64,000 bases of DNA from JAFGKK01 sp964521085 (GTDB lineage Bacteria; Chloroflexota; Anaerolineae; Anaerolineales; RBG-16-64-43): NCBI GenBank assembly GCA_964521085.1, contig CAZFPL010000004.1, positions 1 to 64,000 on the forward strand, read 5' to 3'. Shown here piece by piece: positions 63,296-64,000 of this stretch (position 1 is the stretch's first letter; each line of letters opens with the position of its first letter). The notes under the pieces are model-generated. The model searched no databases. It was given only the letters and a program-made list of their open reading frames with translations, and had not been told where the DNA came from. Made by a program: the position numbers and the translations under genes.

Positions 63296-64000
63296 ACAAG
63301 AAAAGAATTTTAATCGGCGGCGCCGCCGCGGTGGTTATCGTGATCGTATGCGTCCTGGCTTTGACGGGCACCGGCGCGATCGCCGGCGCGCAAAGCATCG
63401 CCACCGGCACCCTGCTTCCAGCGGTGAAGGATTTGGGGGGGGTGATCGCCGACGGCAAAGTGGTGCCGCTCAGCGGCGCGGAGTTGGCCTTCGCCGCCGG
63501 CGGAGTGGTCGCCGACGTGCGGGTCACCGACGGCCAGACGGTCGCATCCGGGGATGTCCTTGCGCGGCTGGCGGGGTTTGAACAAGCCGAGCTGGAGGTG
63601 ACCGCCGCGCAGCAGGAATTGACCGCCGCCCGGCAGGCGCTGGAAGAAGTGAAACGCATCGGGCCCGTTCTGGCGGCCCAGGCCGCGCTCGACGAACAAA
63701 CCGCCCGCGAGAATAAGGAAGTGGCCGAATCCAACGGCTGGGATACTTCCGACTACGAAATCACGCAGGCCAAGTACGCCCTGCTGGTGGCCAAGTGGGA
63801 GGCCGCGCTAGAGAAGTTGAATCAATATCCGGACGGAGTTGCCGTCGAGGAAACTAAACTCGCGCAAGCGCGCGTTGCCACCGCCGAAAAACGGCGGACG
63901 GCGGCCGAGGCCGGCGTGAAAAACATGGAACTCCGTTCCCCCGTCTCCGGGACCGTGGTCTACCTGGACCTGAAACCGGGCCAGGTGGCATTGCCGGGCG
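63292..64000 (+). CDS. HlyD/MacA-type membrane fusion adaptor, partial (cut by window end)
   Basis: At least 236 residues, running off the window. A signal anchor (KKRILIGGAAAVVIVIVCVLAL) is followed by a lipoyl-like domain (GGVIADGKVVPLSGAELAF, then GGVVADVRVTDGQTVASGDVLARL), a coiled-coil hairpin (residues about 95-205) and the returning lipoyl half (MELRSPVSGTVVYLDLKPGQV). This is the adaptor of MacAB/RND-like pumps, linking to the ATPase and permease upstream. The ATG at 63292 overlaps the short peptide gene. Confidence 0.88.
   Translation, partial: MNKKRILIGGAAAVVIVIVCVLALTGTGAIAGAQSIATGTLLPAVKDLGGVIADGKVVPLSGAELAFAAGGVVADVRVTDGQTVASGDVLARLAGFEQAELEVTAAQQELTAARQALEEVKRIGPVLAAQAALDEQTARENKEVAESNGWDTSDYEITQAKYALLVAKWEAALEKLNQYPDGVAVEETKLAQARVATAEKRRTAAEAGVKNMELRSPVSGTVVYLDLKPGQVALPG

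Noticed and set aside
63207..63734. 175-codon - strand frame opposite the adaptor
   Set aside because: Ser/Ala/Arg-rich antisense shadow of the HlyD-type gene.
1..64000. CRISPR arrays, tRNA or rRNA genes, prophage or transposase genes
   Set aside because: No regularly spaced repeats, no tRNA-like cloverleaf and no transposase or phage protein was found by reading; repeats seen are short non-coding elements.

Overview
The window is about 64 kb of fairly GC-rich bacterial DNA from a draft, metagenome-style scaffold. It has three 100-N gaps at 20302-20401, 29620-29719 and 62826-62925. No rRNA, tRNA, CRISPR array, phage or transposase gene was seen. Several things suggest a Chloroflexota (Anaerolineae-like) bacterium: many lipoproteins with Thr/Pro/Glu/Ala-rich linkers, a large SARP-type BTAD/ATPase/TPR regulator, Opp-type ABC transport linked to plant-polysaccharide enzymes, and a recA-recX-rny neighbourhood. 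This placement is inference, not phylogeny.

Layout. (1) 1-14 kb is a loose mix: a DUF4832-like lipoprotein, a sugar isomerase-like TIM barrel, a broken DUF3179 gene, a CPBP protease, a GH5 lipoprotein, a DUF3795 protein, a seven-repeat RCC1 lipoprotein, a CDGSH protein, a DinB/maleylpyruvate isomerase-like protein, a secreted pectate lyase and a serine beta-lactamase-fold lipoprotein. (2) 14.1-24.7 kb is a glycosidase cluster, all on the + strand: GH3, GH29, GH2, a LacI regulator and a YicI-type GH31 alpha-xylosidase. (3) 24.8-29.9 kb is an Opp/Dpp-type ABC operon (two permeases, two ATPases, no binding protein). It is flanked by a decayed copy of its own 3' end and by short inverted-repeat elements. 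(4) 30-37.6 kb holds sugar-modifying enzymes (DegT aminotransferase, Gfo/Idh), small conserved proteins, a transporter, an acetyltransferase, an unassigned soluble enzyme-like protein, a frameshifted SnoaL-like gene and a lipoprotein built from three repeats. (5) 37.7-41.1 kb is a SARP-like regulator broken by two in-frame stops. (6) 41-53.4 kb holds lipoproteins, an AAC(3)-family acetyltransferase, a class I/II aminotransferase, a cupin-esterase pair, a plant-type GDP-mannose 3,5-epimerase, a triple lamin-tail protein and an orphan response regulator. (7) 53.5-57.3 kb on the - strand is recA, recX and rny, with recX-rny bracketed by an inverted pair of repeats. (8) 57.5-64 kb holds a GT-C type membrane glycosyltransferase-like gene and a MacAB-like export cluster (ATPase, FtsX-type permease, a 35-aa membrane peptide, and an HlyD adaptor cut by the window end).

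How they may work together. GH31 alpha-xylosidase, GH2 beta-galactosidase, GH29 alpha-fucosidase and GH3 beta-glucosidase match the four exo-activities needed for fucosylated xyloglucan oligosaccharides. All four lack signal peptides, while the GH5 endo-enzyme and the pectate lyase carry export signals. With the adjacent Opp-type importer this suggests extracellular cutting, oligosaccharide import and cytoplasmic trimming under the LacI regulator. Pathway assignment is inference from families and context.

Decay is a recurring theme. DUF3179, the SnoaL-like gene, the SARP regulator and the duplicated ATPase fragment are all interrupted, so assembly error and real pseudogenisation need to be separated.
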